Positions 32,201 through 43,170 of a stretch of DNA of 64,000 nt are shown here, piece after piece. Positions within the stretch are counted from its first letter, which is position 1, and each line of letters begins with the position of its first letter. The translations under genes were made by a program, and so were the position numbers. Origin of the DNA: Prorocentrum cordatum (lineage: Eukaryota; Sar; Dinophyceae; Prorocentrales; Prorocentraceae); the NCBI GenBank assembly GCA_963575745.1, contig CAUYUJ010022537.1, positions 124,539 to 188,538 of the forward strand, in the 5' to 3' direction. The notes under the pieces were generated by a model, which was given only the letters and a program-made list of their open reading frames with translations, was not told the DNA's origin and did no database searches.

Positions 32201-34440
32201 GGGCGGCCCGGGGCGAGCGAATATTGCAGGGCGGGGAGGGCTGCGTGCTCTCTTCAACCCGCTCGACTTGCTGGTCGGCGAGAGGCGCCTGTGTTGTCGC
32301 GCCATGCCGCGCGGCCCTCGGCGGCGAGAGCTTGTTTTTCCCAGCCCGCCCGGCTTGCAGGGTGGCGAGAGCCGCCTGCGCTGTCGGGCAATGCCGCGCG
32401 GCCTTCGGTGGCGGGGGCTGCCTATGTCCGTCGCGCGGCGGAGCCGCGCGCTGGGGCGGCGACAGCTGCCCGCGTCGTTGGGCGTTGTTGGGCGGCGAGA
32501 GCTGCCTCCGCGGAGTACCCCGGCGCCTGCGGGAAATCCTACCTGCAATCATGGCCCCGCCAGGTCTTGCTCGCCAGACTCTGCCCCGCCAGATTTTGAT
32601 TCCCGCCGCATTTTGCCCGGCCAGCCATGGATGGTTCGCCGAGCGGCGCGCGGTCGCGCAGACGCCCCCGCCTCGGCCGCCCGCGCGCGGACGTGCTGAG
32701 CAGCGCGCCCCAGCGCGCGCGCGCTGCAGGAGCGCGTCGCGCGCGGCCGGGCCTCGCCCCCTCGCGCCAGCAGCGCCGCGGGGGCGATGGGCCGCCGAGA
32801 GTCCGCCCCGCGCCCGGGCAGCTGGCGCGGCGGCAGCCAGGCCAGCTGACTTGGCCGCCGAGATCTCTGGAGTGACGGCCCTGGCCCCCGAGGGGCGGAA
32901 CTTGGCGGCCAGCAGGCGCCCTTTGGAGAGCTGCGGCAGGTGCGTCGACGACGTCGGGGTGCTGCTGGGCCCCCTGGGCCACGACGTCCGCAGGCCTCCG
33001 CCAGATGGGCCCCCTGATTTCCGATATCGCCTCGCGAAGTATTCGGCGGAGGCCGAGGAGTTGTGCGGCGACGAGCTGGGATCCGAGGGCGAAGTTGTGC
33101 GACAGCTTTTCGCCCGCCCAGCCGCCGCGCCCTGGTCGCGGGCCAGGGGTGCCTCGGGTGTTTTGCAGGGCCCCTTGCGGAAATTCCCTGGGCATTCCTT
33201 TGGTCGGGGGCGACCGAAATGGGTGCGGGAAGAATGGGTGCAAAGACCGATGAACGCGATTCGCTGTCCGCGCCTCCGCGGCCCGTGTCCATCTGAGACA
33301 GAAGGCCGCCTGTCAAACAGCGGCCGCTGTTGGTTCACGACAACATTTGGTGTTGGGCTTTGTGCCAATTCTTTCCGTGCGCATTTCAGGCGTCCAAATT
33401 TGGGCCCTATTCGGAGCGGGCCGGCGGCTTCGCCCCAGAGCTGTGGGGCGCCCCGCGGCCATCTCGGGCCCCTTTGGTCCGTCTGTAGCATGTGCCAATG
33501 CTTCCCAGTCGGGGCGGCCGCAGACGCGTCAGGCGCCTCCGGCGCGCGCCTGAGCGAGAGGCGGCGGATTCTCTCGGCGCGCGAGGCGGCCAGCCCCGAC
33601 GCATGATCGCCCTTGGCGTCGGCCCGCGCAGCCGGGGCCGACGCCGCCGGCCAGGCGGCGGCGCCGCCGCCCCCCGAGGGCGACGGCGAGACCGAGAGCG
33701 TCGCCGAGTCGCCGTCCACCTTGGAGTCGCCCTCCGCCTCGGGCGCGCCGCCCCGCGCCGCGGGCGCGCCCCCCCGGGCGCCCTTGGACGCGCCCCCGCG
33801 GGCGCCCGGCACGGCGGGCAGCTGGCGCGGGGCCCCGCGGCAGATTTCGCGGGTTGCGTGGCAGCCCGTGCGGTTGCAGCGCGGCGGCCAGCGCGGCCGC
33901 AGTTGGAGCTAGCGCGGCAACTTGCGTGACCGCAGTGGAACAACTGCAACGCTGCAGCCCGCGTGGCGCGCGCTGCGGCGCGGCAGCCAGCGCCGCCCTG
34001 GGGCGCCCCGGCCTCCGTGCCCGCCCAAGGGCGCCCCGGCCCCGGCCGCGGTCCAGCAAGCGGCCCCCGGGGCGCCCCCGCCCCAGGGCGCCCCGGCCCC
34101 CGCCGCGTAGCGAGCTTATTAGAAAAGAAACGCAGGGAGGCTTCCGCAAAGAAGCGCGGCCTCCGGGGCGGAGGCGCGGGCGCCGCCGCTGCGGAGGGAA
34201 TAGGGGCGGCGGCGCCGCGCTGGCTCCGGCGCCGCCGCGGAGGGCCCCCGAGCAGCTGCGGCCCCGCGCGGCGGAAGCTGCGCGGCCCTGCGCGGCGAAA
34301 GTTGCGCGGCCCCTCGATCGCAGAACAGTCTTCGACTCCTTGTCATCGCCCTCCCCACCTTTGAGCCCCTTCGTCTTTTCCTCTGACCGCAGGGGGCGTC
34401 GCCTGGGGGCGGGGAGGGGGGCGTTTCCTGGGGGCTAACT
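29240..34440. other. Very GC-rich block with coding-like fragments, unassigned
   Basis: Composition is much more GC-rich than the surroundings, and nearly every frame is open. A few plus-strand stretches look protein-like, for example MADVVSLRPPRDSKPHVRVA (30055), GLYFDLLEGGPSVKRST (30160), LYLPR-free frame 31095-31400 and KYSAEAEELCGDELGSEGEV (33040). They are broken by shifts and match no family I know. 32270-32460 has an imperfect ~75-bp duplication around CATGCCGCGCGGCC. Likely remains of retroelements or gag-like ORFs, but this is not demonstrated. Confidence 0.35.
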
Positions 34441-35850
34441 CCGGGTTGTCCGACTGCTGTGGCCCCAGTGCTACCGCCCTATCCACGCCTTTACTGCTAA
34501 CCCCGCGTAGGCCCCATCCGAGAAAGGCGAAGACTGCGGCGGACACGAGCTGAGGGGGGCCGGGCGCGACGGTGACCCGAAGCGGGGGCGAGCCGACAAG
34601 CGACGTTCTTGGGTCCCTCCCCGATTTCTCTCGGGCCCGACGAGGGGCCCATCTTGGGCCCCTGCGAGGGCTCCAAGACGCCCCGAAGAGAGTTCCAAGA
34701 GGGCCTTGTGGGTGCTGCTACCTGGTGCTGCTGGTGTTGATGCTAGTGCTGATGCTGCTGGCCGTGGGGCGCTGGTGCTTGGGCTGCTTCTTTCCCCCGC
34801 GCCCGCAGAGGATTTGTTTGCTTTGGCGGGATTCCATGGGGAGCGAAGAGGGGCCGAGAGAGTGCTTTTGGCCTCTTCGAGCCTTGTTGGAGGATCCTTT
34901 CGAGCTCCCCGAGCGTCGGCCCGTCCTGCCTGGCAGGTCGCTTCTGCTTCTCCCGCGTTCTTCTTCTTCCCTCTTCCTCCACCCACTTCCCTCGTGTGCT
35001 CCTTGCCCGCGCTTTCGATGGTGATGGTCATGGTGGCGAGGGCGGTTTGCGTTGCGATGGTGGCGTTGCGGATGGGGGGGGTAATGGCGAGGGAGATGGT
35101 TGCGGCGGCGATGCTGGCTGCGGCGGTGGGTGTGCCCGGTCGTGCTCTGGGCCCGCGGCCTGCGCCGCAGCTCCCGTCGCGGCGGCAGCTGCGGGCGCCC
35201 CCCCCCCTCTCTCGGGGCCTTTTGGGTCTCCTCTCAAGGCCGCCGTCCTGGGTGCCATTCTCGTGGTGCCCTCTGCCCTCTCGAGCTCTTCTTGGGCCCA
35301 CTCGTTAAGTGTAATGTCTGGACTGTCCCCTCCCTGCCCCCCCCAAGGGCTCGACGAGTTCGTTCGGTTTCTCCGTTTGGCCTCTCCCCATGGCCCGTCT
35401 CTGACGCTTCTAGGGGAGTTTTTGGAGGCGTCTCAGACCGTCTTGGGGCTCTCTGGGCAAGGTGGTGGGGGGGTTGAAAGGCGCGGAACATTCGTCTGTG
35501 CACCTAGAGCCCCTTGTCTACATATCAAGCATCTTTCAGGTTTTTTCCTTGTCTCTCAGCACGAAATCGCCGATGGCGTCGGATGACGAACTTCCGACTG
35601 GGGACGGTCGACGCCGAGACGCTTCTGCAACGTCGGCGAAACCGCCCGGAACGCTCGCCCCGCCGTAAGTCGTTTTCATCACGAACACGCGCACGGTCTG
35701 ACACCTATTCGCCAAAATATGAAAAATGCATCATCTTTCTTTTGCCACTGCGGTTTGCGCCAGGTCATTGAGCATGCGGTGCTAACCACTTGGGATACTT
35801 GAGCGTTCGCAGGGCTTCGTGCTTCCCGTATGAGACTGCCGGGAAGGCAG
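34441..35850. other. Intron 3, no gene recognised
   Basis: GC-rich sequence with GATGGT/GGTGGC low complexity around 35015-35130 and more GGCCTCT-type minisatellite pieces. 35500-35850 is less GC-rich and leads into (GGA)n. Confidence 0.5.
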
Positions 35851-35852
35851 GT

Positions 35853-36056
35853 CGAGAGGAGGAGGAGGAGGAGGAGGAGGAGGAGGAGGAGGAGGAGGAG
35901 GAGGAGGAGGAGGAGGAGGAGGAGGAGGAGGAGGAGGAGGAGGAGGAGGAGGAGGAGGAGGAGGAGGAGGAGGAGGAGGAGGAGGAGGAGGAAGAGGAGG
36001 AGGAGGAGGAGGGGGAGGAGGAGGAAGAGAGGGAAGAGGAGGAGGAGGAGGAACTT
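35853..36056. repeat. (GGA)n before carrier exon 4
   Basis: About 60 GGA triplets, almost perfect to 35990, then with AAGAGG interruptions. It ends about 30 bp before the inferred exon 4 acceptor. Confidence 0.95.
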
Positions 36057-36084
36057 CCATTCCGCGGGGGGCTGACTCAAACAG

Positions 36085-36151
36085 CTCGGCGGTTCGTGGC
36101 GGGTGGCGTCGGCGCGGCTTTGTCGCACCCGGCGGACACGTTGAAGACGAG
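36085..36151 (+). CDS. Mitochondrial carrier, exon 4 (repeat 3, helix H5 with signature)
   Basis: After CTCAAACAG the phase-1 exon reads ARRFVAGGVGAALSHPADTL then KTR. SHPADTLK is the canonical carrier signature Px[DE]xx[KR] at the end of an odd-numbered helix, preceded by the G-x-x-x-G helix packing pattern. It ends ACGAG, followed by GCTTCA (GC donor), in phase 2. An open frame continues past the donor (LQGGLFPWG) and could tempt one to extend the exon, but only the GC splice keeps phase with exon 5. Confidence 0.85.
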
Positions 36152-36690
36152 GCTTCAAGGCGGCTTGTTCCCGTGGGGTCTGGCCGGCGCGCCTGCGCGG
36201 CCACAGGACGGACCTGGGAAGCGGGTGGGGGAAGGAGGAAGGGACGATGTCGTCGTCGAACGTCGTGTGAAGCGTCACGCTCTTCTCGCTCGGTGGGGAT
36301 GGGCTGGGTATCGCGAGTGCCACTTCCGCAACCACCCATCCCAGTCTCAAAGGGGCAAACCGAAATGCGCTGACTGTACAACGGACACCACAAATTCGTG
36401 GGGGCTAGTCACGAATGCAGGCATCAGAAAGAAAGCAACAGGGGAAGCTGACAGGGCCAGATTCGAAAGCAGCTCGACTGAATATCCTGAATCCTGAAAA
36501 GCCGCAGCCCGACAGGCGAGGGAGGTTCGAGAGGAGGACGATGAGTGAGGAGGGGGAGGAGGAGGGGGGGACCAGAGTTACCAGAGCAAACCTAAGAAGC
36601 ACCAGCGGTGCTGCAACACAGTCCCGTCCCAGCTCCCCTCAAACGTCCCTGAAGGTATTCTTTGTCTGTACGGGAGGCGGTTCTTCGAAG
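36152..36690. other. Intron 4 start, no gene recognised
   Basis: Mixed-composition intron DNA without repeats of note or coding frames I can support. Confidence 0.4.
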
Positions 36691-37170
36691 CGTGCTCGCC
36701 CCATGCGCCTGCCGTTCAGGCAGGAGCCCCGTATTGAAAAGAAACTGCCCTCTATCCGTCTAGCCATAGGGACTGTCAAGAGGTAGGACCATAAAGTTCA
36801 AGGTTGTGTCCAGCAGTAACCCCTTTTCAATAGGAGCCGCGCTCAGTCAGTGTAACTGTGACTGGGTCGCGCATCCGTGGCCATAACATGTGAGGAGGCC
36901 CGTCGAACACCACAGTTTTCGAAAGGAGCCGCCTTCCCTCCGTGCGGCTGTTGCATGCTGACAACGGGCCGCCGTGTTTCCGTGTAATCGTTGGGAACTT
37001 CTCAGACGAGTATGCGCGGCGCTGACCTGTCAATCTCCAGATTTGGAACATTGTTTGCCCTGTAGCTGTGAGAATGTTCAAGCGCCGAGGAGTCTCAAGC
37101 GACACGCCCCTCGATTGTCGACGCGTCTGGTGGTGCGATGAGGAGAGTCGTTTTCCATATCTCGTATGCC
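36690..37170 (+). repeat. Composite repeat, strongly degenerate copy
   Basis: Weak 83-bp-type units (TATGCGCGGCGCTGACCTGT near 37010) and a tail-like segment, GTCTCAAGCGACACGCCCCT (37090-37165), in the same order as the better copies. Confidence 0.45.
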
Positions 37171-37699
37171 GGAAACCCGTCCCTGGGGGCCCCGGGGCAC
37201 ACGACCACCAGGGGCTACCGGAGTACATCACAAGTGGCCTCATGATGGCGTCGAGCCACCCCCGAACAGCGTCGAGGGGTCCTCCGACGACCGCAGAGTC
37301 GCCTCAAGCGACCCCCAGTGCGGTTTCGTTACATGTTCTCGCGGGCTTCACTACTCCAAGACGGCGGCCCAAGAGGCCCGCCCCCACGAACTCCCACAAC
37401 TGGCCCAGGAGGCTACCAAGACAAATTCCAGACGGCCCAAGGGGGCCAGACCTGAGGCCACGAAGGCGGCCCCAGAAACCTCCAAGAGTGCCGCAGTCCG
37501 CGTACGAGTGCGGCTAGCCTGAAGTCGGGCCTGTCCCTCCACAGGAGGAAGATTTAAAAATAGTCCAAAAATTAGTCTGGAAACTATTGTTCCATGTTTT
37601 TTGAGCATTTTGGGTGTATTTTTTGAGTATTTTTGATTTTTCGCCCAAAATCTCCCTGTTGGGGGACAGGCCCGACCTAAGGCTAGCCAGCCCCCTGGG

Positions 37700-37800
37700 C
37701 GGCCCAAGAGATCACTGGATAACCCGATCGCCAGATCACCGGATCACCAGATCACCAGATCACTGGATTACTGGACCATCGGATCATTGGATAACCTGCT
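37700..37800. repeat. (GGATCACCA)n-like minisatellite
   Basis: About nine degenerate 8-10-bp units of GATCACCGGATCACCAGATC type. Confidence 0.8.
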
Positions 37801-37834
37801 GTGTGAGGTCTGCTCTGATTTTGAGACTGGACCG

Positions 37835-38096
37835 CCCCCAATGCGTGAAACTCTTGCAATTTCAAAACGGAGGTGCGCCGCGCTAAGGCGCGAGCCGCAT
37901 TTTGAAGACGGCCCGCCCTCAATCAGTGAAGCCCTTGCTAATCTGAAAAAAACGAAGGTGCGCGGCGCTAAGGCGAGAGTCACATATTGAGAACGAGCCG
38001 CCCCGAATCTGTGAAGCTCTCTCAAATGTTTAAGGCGAGTGTGCGCGGCGCCAAGGCGAGAGCCACATTAAAAAACGGCCCGCCGTCAGAGTGTTT

Positions 38097-38144
<48 letters not shown>

Positions 38145-38425
38145 TTTTTGGCTGTAATGTTAGAAACGAATGTGCGCGGCGCCAACGCGAGAGCCACATT
38201 TTGATCTCCACCCGCCCTAGATCCGTGAAGCTCCTGCAGATTTTGAAAACGAACGAGCGCGGAGCTAAGGCAAGAGCCACATCTTGAAAACCACCCGCCC
38301 TCCATTTGTGAAAGTGTTGCCAATGTTCTCCCGGGACATCAACGGTGAGAAAGTATCCGGCGAAACGACCAGCGCGCCCTTTCGACCAGCCTCGGGGTGC
38401 GTCAGGGATGAGCTAGTTGTAAAGA
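37835..38425 (+). repeat. 83-bp-type units plus composite tail
   Basis: Five units (GTGCGCGGCGCTAAGGCGAG, AGAGCCACATTTTGA, CCGTGAAGCTC) from 37840 to 38310, interrupted by a (TTG)n run at 38097-38143. The tail GGCGAAACGACCAGCGCGCC and CAGCCTCGGGGTGCG follows, leading to (GGA)n. Confidence 0.85.
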
Positions 38426-38427
38426 AA

Positions 38428-38512
38428 ATGAATGGAGGAGGAGGAGGAGGAGGAGGAGGAGGAGGAGGAGGAGGAGGAGGAGGAGGAGGAGGAGGAGGAG
38501 GAGGAGGAGGAG
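38428..38512. repeat. (GGA)n microsatellite
   Basis: About 26 GGA triplets following the composite tail. Confidence 0.95.
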
Positions 38513-38879
38513 CGAGGACGAGGACGAGCAGGGTCACCAAAACAGAGCCCATATACCCTCCTGGATTTCCCCCCCCTGTGGCCCACGACATTTTTGACCT
38601 CTTCGGAGCCTCCTGGGCCTCCCCCCGCCGCTCAAACAGCTCTGGAGGCTGCCGAAAACCGACCAGAGTTGCCTGACAGGGCCGACGACGCCCGAATAAG
38701 ACGGGCCAAGAGGCCCCGAAGACGTCCTAAGAATGCTCCAAGATCCGCCCCGAGAGGGTCCCAGGAGGCCGAAATTATTTCGTCCCTTGAGCAAGCAATT
38801 TGTGTGGCGACAGACCCATCCTTGTGCAGTCACGTGCAGCGCATGGCGCGGGTCTTTCTTCATACGCTGCGCGCCGCGG

Positions 38880-39265
38880 GGCAATGCGGAAAGATGGCTG
38901 CTGCTGAGCACGCGTGCACGGGTGCGCTGAATTCCTCGTGGGGCGCGATCCGCGTGAAGGGTGCAGTAACCGCACAATTCGGATGCCTCAGCGCGAACAC
39001 GCCCACGGATGGATGCCGCAGGTGGGCCTCCGGGGCACGACCCGTGCGAGGCATATTCCGAACTGGGCGGGGGGACGCCGTGCGAAGCTGCCCATTTTGG
39101 TGCCACGGGCGGAACTCCTTCTATAGGGAGCGAGTCGCGCGGGGCGTGCCGACCTCGGCGGGGGGGCGCAGTGCGAGCCCCCGCCTCTGGGGCCGTAAGT
39201 GGAGATCCCTCTGGGCCACACTCCTGTGGAACTTCTCGCTCTTATTCGCAACTTAATCATGCACG
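38880..39265. repeat. Satellite family 2 (~90-bp), array a
   Basis: Units carry words such as GGGCGGGGGGACGC, CTCTGGGGCCG and TGGAGCTCCCTGTGGGGC, separated by about 85-100 bp. The same family is at 39445-39770 and 40690-41090. Confidence 0.7.
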
Positions 39266-39268
39266 GAC

Positions 39269-39360
39269 TTTTCTTTTACAAAAATTCTTTTTTCTTTTCA
39301 TTGGCCAGTAGAAATTCATGGGCCAATAATGAAAAGAAAATAAGATTTTGTAAAAGAAAT
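39269..39360. repeat. AT-rich hairpin 1 (inverted repeat)
   Basis: Arms of about 35 bp: TTTTCTTTTACAAAAATTCT ... TTTTCATTGGCC, and the complementary GGCCAATAATGAAAAGAAAA ... GATTTTGTAAAAGAAA. The loop is about 14-16 bp. It is embedded in GC-rich satellite. Confidence 0.85.
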
Positions 39361-39369
39361 GCATCAGGA

Positions 39370-39442
39370 GATCACGAGTTCATATTTTTCTTTCATTTGT
39401 TATCAAACAAATGTTGAAAGAAAGAAAAATAGACTCGTGATC
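39370..39442. repeat. AT-rich hairpin 2 (inverted repeat)
   Basis: Arms GATCACGAGTTCATATTTTT ... CATTTGTT and AACAAATG ... AAAAATAGACTCGTGATC around a short loop. It starts 10 bp after hairpin 1. Confidence 0.85.
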
Positions 39443-39444
39443 GT

Positions 39445-39770
39445 ATTCGAATGTGGGGGGGGGCGGGATCGAACCTTGTCTCTGGGGCCGTCCCTGGAAT
39501 TGTTTGCGGGCCACGATCCGCATGAGGCTGGGTGCCAAAGTGAGCTGGGCGACGCTAGGAAGCTTCCCTCTCGTGCTACATTTGTGGGGCACGGTCCGCC
39601 TGAGGGGCGTGCCATTTTGCGAACCTCGTCTCTGGGGACGTGGGTGGAGCTCCCTGTGGGGCGCGATCCTTGTGAGGTGTGCCGGCATGGGCGGGGGGAC
39701 GCTGAGCCAAGCCTGTCTCTGGGGCCGCAGGTGAATCACCCTGAGGGGCACGACCCGTGGGACAATATAT
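39445..39770. repeat. Satellite family 2, array b
   Basis: Four units with CTCTGGGGCCG/CTCTGGGGACG, GGGCCACGATCCGC-type and CATGGGCGGGGGGACGCT words. Confidence 0.7.
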
Positions 39771-39854
39771 GTCCTCCTATGCCGAGCACTTTATACAACT
39801 AGAGCATGCCAGAGCCTAAGTGCGCGCGAAGCGCGCGCGCGGGGCTAGTGAGCG

Positions 39855-39970
39855 TACATATGCATATATGTATGTGTGCATATATATATATATATATATA
39901 TACAGTTATATACATGTACATGCTTATATACAGGCATACATACATAGTACATACATATACACAGCATCTA
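39855..39970. repeat. (TA)n and CATA/TACA low complexity
   Basis: (TA)n at 39880-39902, flanked by CATATATG and TACATACATA words. Confidence 0.85.
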
Positions 39971-40689
39971 CACATTCCCTGTTCTAGATATGTTTACAGA
40001 TCTGCCCGGGAAAACCCGCCCCCCCCAAAACGGTATCCCGTGGATCCGTGGCAACAGGGACCCACTTGACGCTTCTGCAGAATGTTCAAGACGGCCCAAC
40101 AGGGCCCCAAGATGGCCCGACGAGAGCTGGCCCAAAATGGCCCCAAGACGTAATTCCAAATCGTGACCCGGTCGTTCAGGGAGATCTCGATTGCAAGCAG
40201 GGTGTCCCGAGGAAGTCCCCAGAGGCCCCCAGAAGGAACCCGTGAGGCTTCCAGAAGGCCCCAAGAAGCCGTCCAAGAGGCTTCCAAGAAACTCCAGGGA
40301 TACGCCTCCGCAAAAGGAGCTAAAGAGGATGGAGACGAATTCGCAGAGTAGACAGAGAATGAGGAAGAGGAAGAGGGAACATTAGGGAAGGATAATGCGC
40401 CACATTAGTATAAAGACGATGTCGGAAGCAACAAGGAGTTGTCGCTAAATGCTTTGTTGTACCTTGCTGCCCTTCCGCCTGCATCACAAGCATCAAGGAC
40501 CAAGATGCGTGCCGCGAATGAACTATGCAGTCTTGTATCTCGTTATAAACGTTGAGTGTTTGTGTAAGCGTGCATGTATGCATGTACGCACGCATGTATG
40601 CATGTATGCATGTATACATGAAGCAAGGACGGACACACTTAGCCTTGCGAAGGGCCCAACCCTATGCAGCTGGGTGTAGCGCCGGGCAA
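39971..40689. other. Intron 4, GGCCC-type minisatellite; possible exon-like piece at 40430-40550
   Basis: 40080-40290 repeats GGCCCCAAGA/GGCCCGAC-type words. At 40430-40550 the plus strand reads ELSLNALLYLAALPPASQAS, coding-like in composition but not identifiable. CATGCATG/TATG words follow at 40570-40620. Confidence 0.35.
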
Positions 40690-40977
40690 GGCCCTCTCTT
40701 CACAGAGTTCACGCCGTGGGGCCGTGCGGATAGGGGGCTGCTGCGCAGCTAGTGCGCAGGGGTGCTGACATAATCCCCTGTGATGCACGATCCGCGCGAC
40801 GGGGGTGGCTCCCACGCGAAAACGCTCCTGGCGAGGCCCCAGGTGGAGTTTCCTGTGGGGCACGATCCACGTGATGTGTGCGCCGAAGTGGGCGTGGGGA
40901 CGTCATGCGAACTTGCCCACTGTGGTGCCATAGGTCAGCTCATCGTGGGCCACGCTCCGCGTCAGGAAGGTGCCGAG

Positions 40978-41009
<32 letters not shown>

Positions 41010-41090
41010 GTGCTTGTGTTTGTGTGTATGGGGGGGTGGGACGCCACGCGAACTGTCCCCCTCCGGGGCCGTCGGAGCTCTCCACTGTCC
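40690..41090. repeat. Satellite family 2, array c, with (TG)n
   Basis: Units with GTGGGGCACGATCC and GTGGGCGTGGGGACG. A (TG)n tract at 40977-41027 interrupts the array. Confidence 0.7.
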
Positions 41091-42270
41091 CTGCCTTCCT
41101 CCACTCTCCTTGTTCCCTCACCTTCCCCCCCCTCTCCTGCCTCCTGGATGCACCCTCGTTCACATCCCCCTTGCTCCGTTCCTGCCTTCATCTCCTCCTC
41201 CCTCCCCTCCTGCCCCCCCTCCCTCCTGCCTTCATGCCTCCCACCACCTCATTTGTGGTTGGACCAGCTGGAGAGACGTGAGGCAGAGGACGAAAAGGCC
41301 GGGCTGCCGCCTGGACCGCCGTCCGTGAAAGGTCAGTGGCCGCGCGTCCGGGCTCTGCCAGCTGAGGGAACGGGTGCCTGGCGTGACCGAGAGGAATCTC
41401 GGTGGAGGAGGCGCTGTTGGTCGATGGGGCCAACGCAAAGATCGAGGAGGATTGGGCCATCTCCTCCGGGCTCGATGGCAGCGGTGCGAAGGTGGGGATG
41501 CTCGATTAGATGGGATGGGCGGCTCTCGGGCTTCGCGATTTGGCGCCGCAGCAGTGAATCTGAGGAAGCGGGCTCGATGGGGCAATGTGGCCGCGTTCGC
41601 GGTGCCCAGAAGCTTCCTCCCTTCTAGTTCAATGTTCAATCGAGCGGGCTGCAAAGGAGCCCCTTGCCGACGAGCAGTTGCGCCAGGTTCATGCGCGGGC
41701 AAGGGTGCCCGTGGCAGACAGCTGGCAGGCAAGGGTGCCCGTGGCAAGGGAGCCGCCTGCCGACGAACAGTGGCAGGCTGACGGCTGACGGTGGCCAGAG
41801 CGAGCACGCCGCGGACGTACAGGCCGTGCATGCCTGCGCCTCTCAGCACGGCCTGATCTTGGATTTCCCTTCGCAGCGATGGCGACGCGCCTCGGCACGC
41901 GGTGCTCTCGTTTACCCCCCGTGCCCCTTCATCAGGCCATCAATACAGTGGAGGCCCATGCCAAGAAACACCCTGCTTGCCTCTGCGGTGCCATGGTTTG
42001 CCTGGTTTTCGATGGCTTTGTTATGGGAAGCGCGACGTTCCCACACCAAAAATCAATGGACGTCCTGGTGTCTCAGGGTTGTGTGTCTTGCACAAGGTTT
42101 CTTCTGGTCAAGCCCCAACTGTAGCACGAGGATTGGCTGGCAGTCGTGTCCATGCCCGCTCTGATCGCCCTGGCTGCCAGCGGAGGGTGATGGGGGCCCC
42201 TGCCCCCACCTCCTCGTATTGGAGGGTATGGGCAACCGCAACCAGTGGGGCGGTGATGGATGGCTGGACA
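41091..42270. other. Intron 4, no gene supported
   Basis: Pyrimidine-rich to 41240, then GC-rich sequence with a short GGCAAGGGTGCCCGTGGCA duplication (41697-41750). A plus-strand stretch at 41935-42060 (INTVEAHAKKHPACLCGAMV) looks coding-like, but it has no homology I can name and is not needed for the carrier. Confidence 0.4.
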
Positions 42271-42274
42271 GGGT

Positions 42275-42386
42275 TGGGGGAGAGAGAGAGAGAGAGAGAG
42301 AGATAGAAAGAGAGAGAGAGAGAGAACAAAAACACAACAACACAAAAACGAGAAAGAGAGAGAGAGAGAGAGAGCGAGAGAGAAAT
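42275..42386. repeat. (GA)n before carrier exon 5
   Basis: GA dinucleotides, interrupted by an AACAAAAACACAACAACACA stretch. The tract ends about 30 bp before the inferred acceptor. Confidence 0.95.
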
Positions 42387-42413
42387 TTGGGAGGGGGAGA
42401 GTTGGTTGGGAAG

Positions 42414-42523
42414 GCACGTGGGGAAGGACAACACTGTGATGCAGAAGCTGGCGCAGATGCGTGCCACGAACTCCCTGTGGCCCCAGCTCTACGCCGGCTT
42501 CGTGCCGCGCCTCTTCCGCATAG
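42414..42523 (+). CDS. Mitochondrial carrier, exon 5 (repeat 3, matrix helix and start of H6)
   Basis: After TTGGGAAG the phase-2 exon completes an Arg codon and reads HVGKDNTVMQKLAQMRATNS then LWPQLYAGFVPRLFRI. LYAGFVPRLFRI is the repeat-3 counterpart of GLYAGYPMTAIRE in exon 2, with the conserved G-x-x-P-R-x-x-R. It ends ATAG, followed by GCACCC (GC donor), phase 1. The open frame runs a little further (GTLARLTSSGAK, then TAA), so a terminal exon is the alternative. It would lack helix H6, which exon 6 supplies. Confidence 0.85.
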
Positions 42524-42564
42524 GCACCCTCGCCCGCCTTACCTCCAGCGGGGCGAAATAAGAC

Positions 42565-42695
42565 AGGAGGAGGATGAGGATGAGGATTAGGACGAGCATG
42601 AAGATGAAGAGTTGGAGGAGGAGTTGGAGGAGGAGTTGGAGGAGGAGGAGGAGGAGGAGGAGGAGGAGGAGAAGGAGGAGGAGTGGGAGGGGGGC
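42565..42695. repeat. (GGA/GTTGGA)n
   Basis: GAGGATGAGGA and GAGTTGGAGGAG units leading to GGA triplets. Confidence 0.9.
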
Positions 42696-43170
42696 ATGGG
42701 GGGTGGTAGGGGAAGGAGGGAAACGAAGAGAAGGGGGGAAGGAGGACGAGGATGTGGCTGCCCATGCTTTTCCCACTTCCCTCCTCTCTCCATCATCCAC
42801 CCTCCCTCCTCTCCTCCCTCCTTTCTCGTCTCCGTGCTAATCGTTCCCCCGCTCTCTCATCGCTCGTCTTCCCTCCTTAATTCCTCCCACTTCCTTCCCT
42901 TCTCTGGCGGGGCTTTAGGAGCTGCCGCTGCCTCGCCCTCGTGGGCAGGCTGGCCGCGGCGACGGCGTTGGCCCGACTTGGGCCAGGCGCCCGAGGCCCA
43001 CCAGCCCTCGGCGTCGGGCGGCGTGGCCGCGGCCCAGACGCCGCGTTGCTCGGACGCCCACGGAGACTGTTCAATTTCCATGAACTTGCCGCGTCCGCAG
43101 CAGCGCTCCCTGCCTGCCCACCAGCCTAATCTCCCGACTGGCCGCGCTGATTAGGTTCACGCTTGTGGCG
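42696..43170. other. Intron 5, no gene supported
   Basis: Purine-rich, then pyrimidine-rich, then GC-rich DNA. Nothing recognisable. Confidence 0.4.

Noticed and set aside
36150-36230. Extension of carrier exon 4 through LQGGLFPWG
   Set aside because: Only splicing at 36151 keeps the phase needed to enter exon 5.
35782-36393. Poly-Glu/Pro/Leu ORFs over (GGA)n
   Set aside because: Low complexity. Only the short non-repetitive part at 36085-36151 is a credible exon.
41935-42060. Additional carrier exon (INTVEAHAKKHPACLCGAMV)
   Set aside because: Exons 4 and 5 already join in phase and fold order, and the peptide does not resemble any carrier segment.
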